Shown here in pieces: positions 5,081 to 6,778 of a stretch of 6,778 nt of DNA. Position 1 is the first letter of the stretch. Each line of letters opens with the position of its first letter. The stretch covers positions 1 to 6,778 of the forward strand of contig SLGS01000170.1 of assembly GCA_007136565.1 (NCBI GenBank), written 5' to 3'. The position numbers and the translations under genes are program-made. This DNA comes from Clostridia bacterium. GTDB taxonomy: Bacteria > Bacillota > Sulfobacillia > SLMV01. The notes below the pieces were generated by a model, which was given only the letters and a program-made list of their open reading frames with translations, did not search any database and was not told where the DNA came from.

Positions 5081-6700
5081 ATGCGAAGGGATAGCTTTCT
5101 CCGGGGCGCCTTCATTCTAATGATCGGAAGCCTCGTCAGCAGGGTTTTGGGGGCAGTATACCGCTTCATCCTCCCGTGGCTCATGGGGGGCGGCGATGCC
5201 GGAGCTTACGGTATGGCCCTTTTCGGCTTACCCTATTCCATCTATTCCATAGCCCTGGTACTTTCCACGATGGGCATACCCCTGGCGGTCTCGAAGTTGG
5301 TCTCCGAGGCCGAGGCCCGCGGTTCCCTGTCCGAGGCCCGGCGCGTGTTCCGGGTCTCGATATTCCTCCTGATGGGGTTGGGAGCCCTCTTCTCCTTTGC
5401 CTTGTATGCGGTGAGCCCCTATTTCGTCCACCAGGTCTGGCAGAATCCAGATGCGTACTACAGCATGGTTGCCCTGGCGCCCGCGGTGTTCTTCGTCGCC
5501 ATCATGTCTGCCTTCCGCGGCTGGTTCCAGGGACTACAATCCATGACACCCCACGCCGGCTCCCAGGTCGTCGAACAGCTGGTTCGCGTCGTGACGATGT
5601 TCGTCTTGGTATCCCTGCTAGTGCCCTACGGACTGGAATACGCGGCGGCGGGTGCAACTTTTGGCGCCACCACCGGGGCCCTCGCGGGGGTAATCTACCT
5701 GGCCTGGGTTTACTTCCGGCATCGAGATTACCGAGAGATCGCGGTCCGAAAAGACGCGGTGCCCGACGCCGGGACGTCCGAGGGTAACGTTCAGCTGATT
5801 CGCCGCCTGCTCGCTTTCGCGATACCGATTTCCATAGGCGGCTTGGTTCTTCCGCTGATGCGCTTGGTGGATGCCGCGGTGGTTCCCTATCGCCTCATAC
5901 AGACGGGATACGAGGCCGTGGCGGCGACCACTGCCTACGGGTACCTCGAGTCCTACAGCATGCCCTTTATCAACGTTCCGGCCATATTCTCGACGGCGGT
6001 GGCCATCAGCCTGGTCCCCTCCGTGTCCGCCTCCCTGGCCCGGGGCGATATGCCGTCGATACGCGAGAAGAGTTTCGCCGGATTGAGGATAGCGGCCCTG
6101 GTTGGTATTCCCTCGGCGGTCGGATTGTGGGTGTTGTCCGACGAGATCCCGACATTCTTCTGGCAGGCACCCGAGGCGGGTCCGGTCCTGGCGTCGATAG
6201 CCTTGGTGGCGCTCCTGCTGACGCTTCAGCAGGTATCTTCGGCGGTGCTCCAGGGGTTGGGTCTTCCCACCCTCCCCATGTATAACCTGTTCGCGGGCGC
6301 CGTGGCGAAACTGGTCCTGACGTGGGGGTTGACCGGTATTCCCGCGCTGGGCGTGCGGGGAGCGGGGTGGGCCACGGTGGCCGCCTTCGGTATCGCCGTC
6401 ACCCTCAACCTCATAGCCCTCGGGAGGCAGGTCGGGACGTTTAGCGTGGTGGGATTGTTCTGGCAATCCGCCGTGGCATCGGCCTTCATGGCGGCCGGCG
6501 TTCGATTGTCGGTGCCGCCATTGAACGCAGCCTTTGGACTATCGGGCGGCGTGCTGGGCGGGGTTGCCATCGGAGCCTCGATCTATGTCGTCGCCATCCT
6601 CGTCGTGGGAGGAGTTCGCTCCTCGGATCTTCGCATGATTCCTCGAATCGGAGATAGGATGGCCCAATACCTCAAGAAACTGAGACTGCTGAAGGATTGA
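5081..6700 (+). CDS. SpoVB/YabM-family lipid-linked polysaccharide flippase (MOP/MATE-like)
   Basis: Integral membrane protein of 539 residues, the normal size for the SpoVB/YabM/MurJ-like branch of the MOP superfamily, with about 14 hydrophobic segments (for example 10-32, 45-70, 92-112 and 122-142). Members move lipid-linked sugar precursors across the cytoplasmic membrane; SpoVB of Bacillus is needed for spore cortex and relatives for cell-wall synthesis. Family hallmarks are the N-terminal DSFLRGAFILMIGSLVSRVLG with YR at 27-28, GIPLAVSKLVSEAEARG (65-81), and RGWFQGLQSMTPHAGSQVVEQ (146-166), plus a C-terminal basic tail (KKLRLLKD). ATG 5081 is chosen because these conserved first residues would be lost from the next ATG (5120), and the frame is closed upstream by TAG at 5051-5053. 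Its nearby ribosome binding site is poor (GGTGG ending three bases before ATG). Position after spoVT equals yabM of B. subtilis, so spoVB versus yabM orthology, and the exact substrate, are undecided. Confidence 0.92.
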   Translation: MRRDSFLRGAFILMIGSLVSRVLGAVYRFILPWLMGGGDAGAYGMALFGLPYSIYSIALVLSTMGIPLAVSKLVSEAEARGSLSEARRVFRVSIFLLMGLGALFSFALYAVSPYFVHQVWQNPDAYYSMVALAPAVFFVAIMSAFRGWFQGLQSMTPHAGSQVVEQLVRVVTMFVLVSLLVPYGLEYAAAGATFGATTGALAGVIYLAWVYFRHRDYREIAVRKDAVPDAGTSEGNVQLIRRLLAFAIPISIGGLVLPLMRLVDAAVVPYRLIQTGYEAVAATTAYGYLESYSMPFINVPAIFSTAVAISLVPSVSASLARGDMPSIREKSFAGLRIAALVGIPSAVGLWVLSDEIPTFFWQAPEAGPVLASIALVALLLTLQQVSSAVLQGLGLPTLPMYNLFAGAVAKLVLTWGLTGIPALGVRGAGWATVAAFGIAVTLNLIALGRQVGTFSVVGLFWQSAVASAFMAAGVRLSVPPLNAAFGLSGGVLGGVAIGASIYVVAILVVGGVRSSDLRMIPRIGDRMAQYLKKLRLLKD

Positions 6701-6722
6701 TCCGGACGGGAGTTGTTGTACA

Positions 6723-6778
6723 TTGTCCGCGGCACTGATGATCCTCGGCTTGGATCCGTTCGAGCCCCCTCCTCGAGA
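6723..6778 (+). CDS. Start of a further gene, possibly MazG/YabN (partial)
   Basis: An open frame starts at TTG 6723 and runs off the window end; an in-frame ATG at 6738 is the alternative start. GGGAG at 6708-6712 is ten bases before the TTG, and the gap after the flippase stop is only 22 bases, so co-transcription is likely. The visible residues are MSALMILGLDPFEPPPR. In Firmicutes this slot normally holds yabN, a tetrapyrrole-methylase/MazG protein whose N-terminus reads like ITVVGLGPGD; the hydrophobic strand followed by GLDP resembles that only loosely. With 18 codons visible the function cannot be confirmed; the suggestion rests mostly on gene order. Confidence 0.4.
   Translation, partial: MSAALMILGLDPFEPPPR

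Noticed and set aside
5618..6466. 282-codon open frame on the - strand inside the flippase gene
   Set aside because: Its translation is rich in Arg, Gly, His and Gln with no recognisable domain, and it is fully covered by the clearly coding flippase.
6702..6729. Hairpin CGGAC/GTCCG after the flippase gene
   Set aside because: Only five pairs around a 17-base loop; this is expected by chance in GC-rich DNA and no T-run follows.

Overview
The window is a piece of a GC-rich bacterial chromosome (about 60-65% G+C by eye), with every gene on the + strand. The gene order is ribosomal protein L25 (ctc type), pth (spoVC), mfd, spoVT, a SpoVB/YabM-type flippase, and then the first codons of another gene. 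This is the conserved ctc-spoVC-mfd-spoVT-yabM-yabN block of Firmicutes. SpoVT is a forespore regulator found in endospore formers, so the source is most likely a GC-rich, spore-forming member of the Bacillota (a Limnochordia-, Symbiobacterium- or Thermaerobacter-like lineage). The exact lineage cannot be read from the sequence.

Layout. Bases 2-184 hold the last 60 residues of L25, ending in a very acidic tail. Bases 199-783 encode peptidyl-tRNA hydrolase, started by TTG behind a clear ribosome binding site that lies just past the L25 stop. A 127-base gap with two hairpins precedes mfd (911-4363), a complete transcription-repair coupling factor of 1150 residues. An 89-base gap carries a candidate promoter and two overlapping hairpins ahead of spoVT (4453-4992). 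An 88-base gap with an unusual set of exchangeable inverted repeats leads to the 539-residue membrane flippase (5081-6700). From 6723 to the window end is the start of a further gene, by position probably the MazG/YabN gene.

How the genes fit together. L25 and Pth serve translation: one is a 5S rRNA-binding ribosomal protein, the other recycles tRNA from dropped peptidyl-tRNAs. Mfd removes RNA polymerase stalled at DNA lesions and recruits excision repair. SpoVT tunes forespore gene expression late in sporulation. The flippase is of the family that moves lipid-linked cell-wall or spore-cortex precursors across the membrane. All the proteins are intact and ordinary for their families. There is no mobile element, CRISPR array, tRNA or rRNA gene.

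The part most worth a second look is not protein coding. All three longer gaps (before mfd, spoVT and the flippase) carry strong GC-rich hairpins right against the start codon, none with a T-tract. The one at 4998-5074 has two hairpins that share the same arm sequence and flank a strong Shine-Dalgarno sequence lying far from the start codon. That arrangement could form alternative RNA structures.
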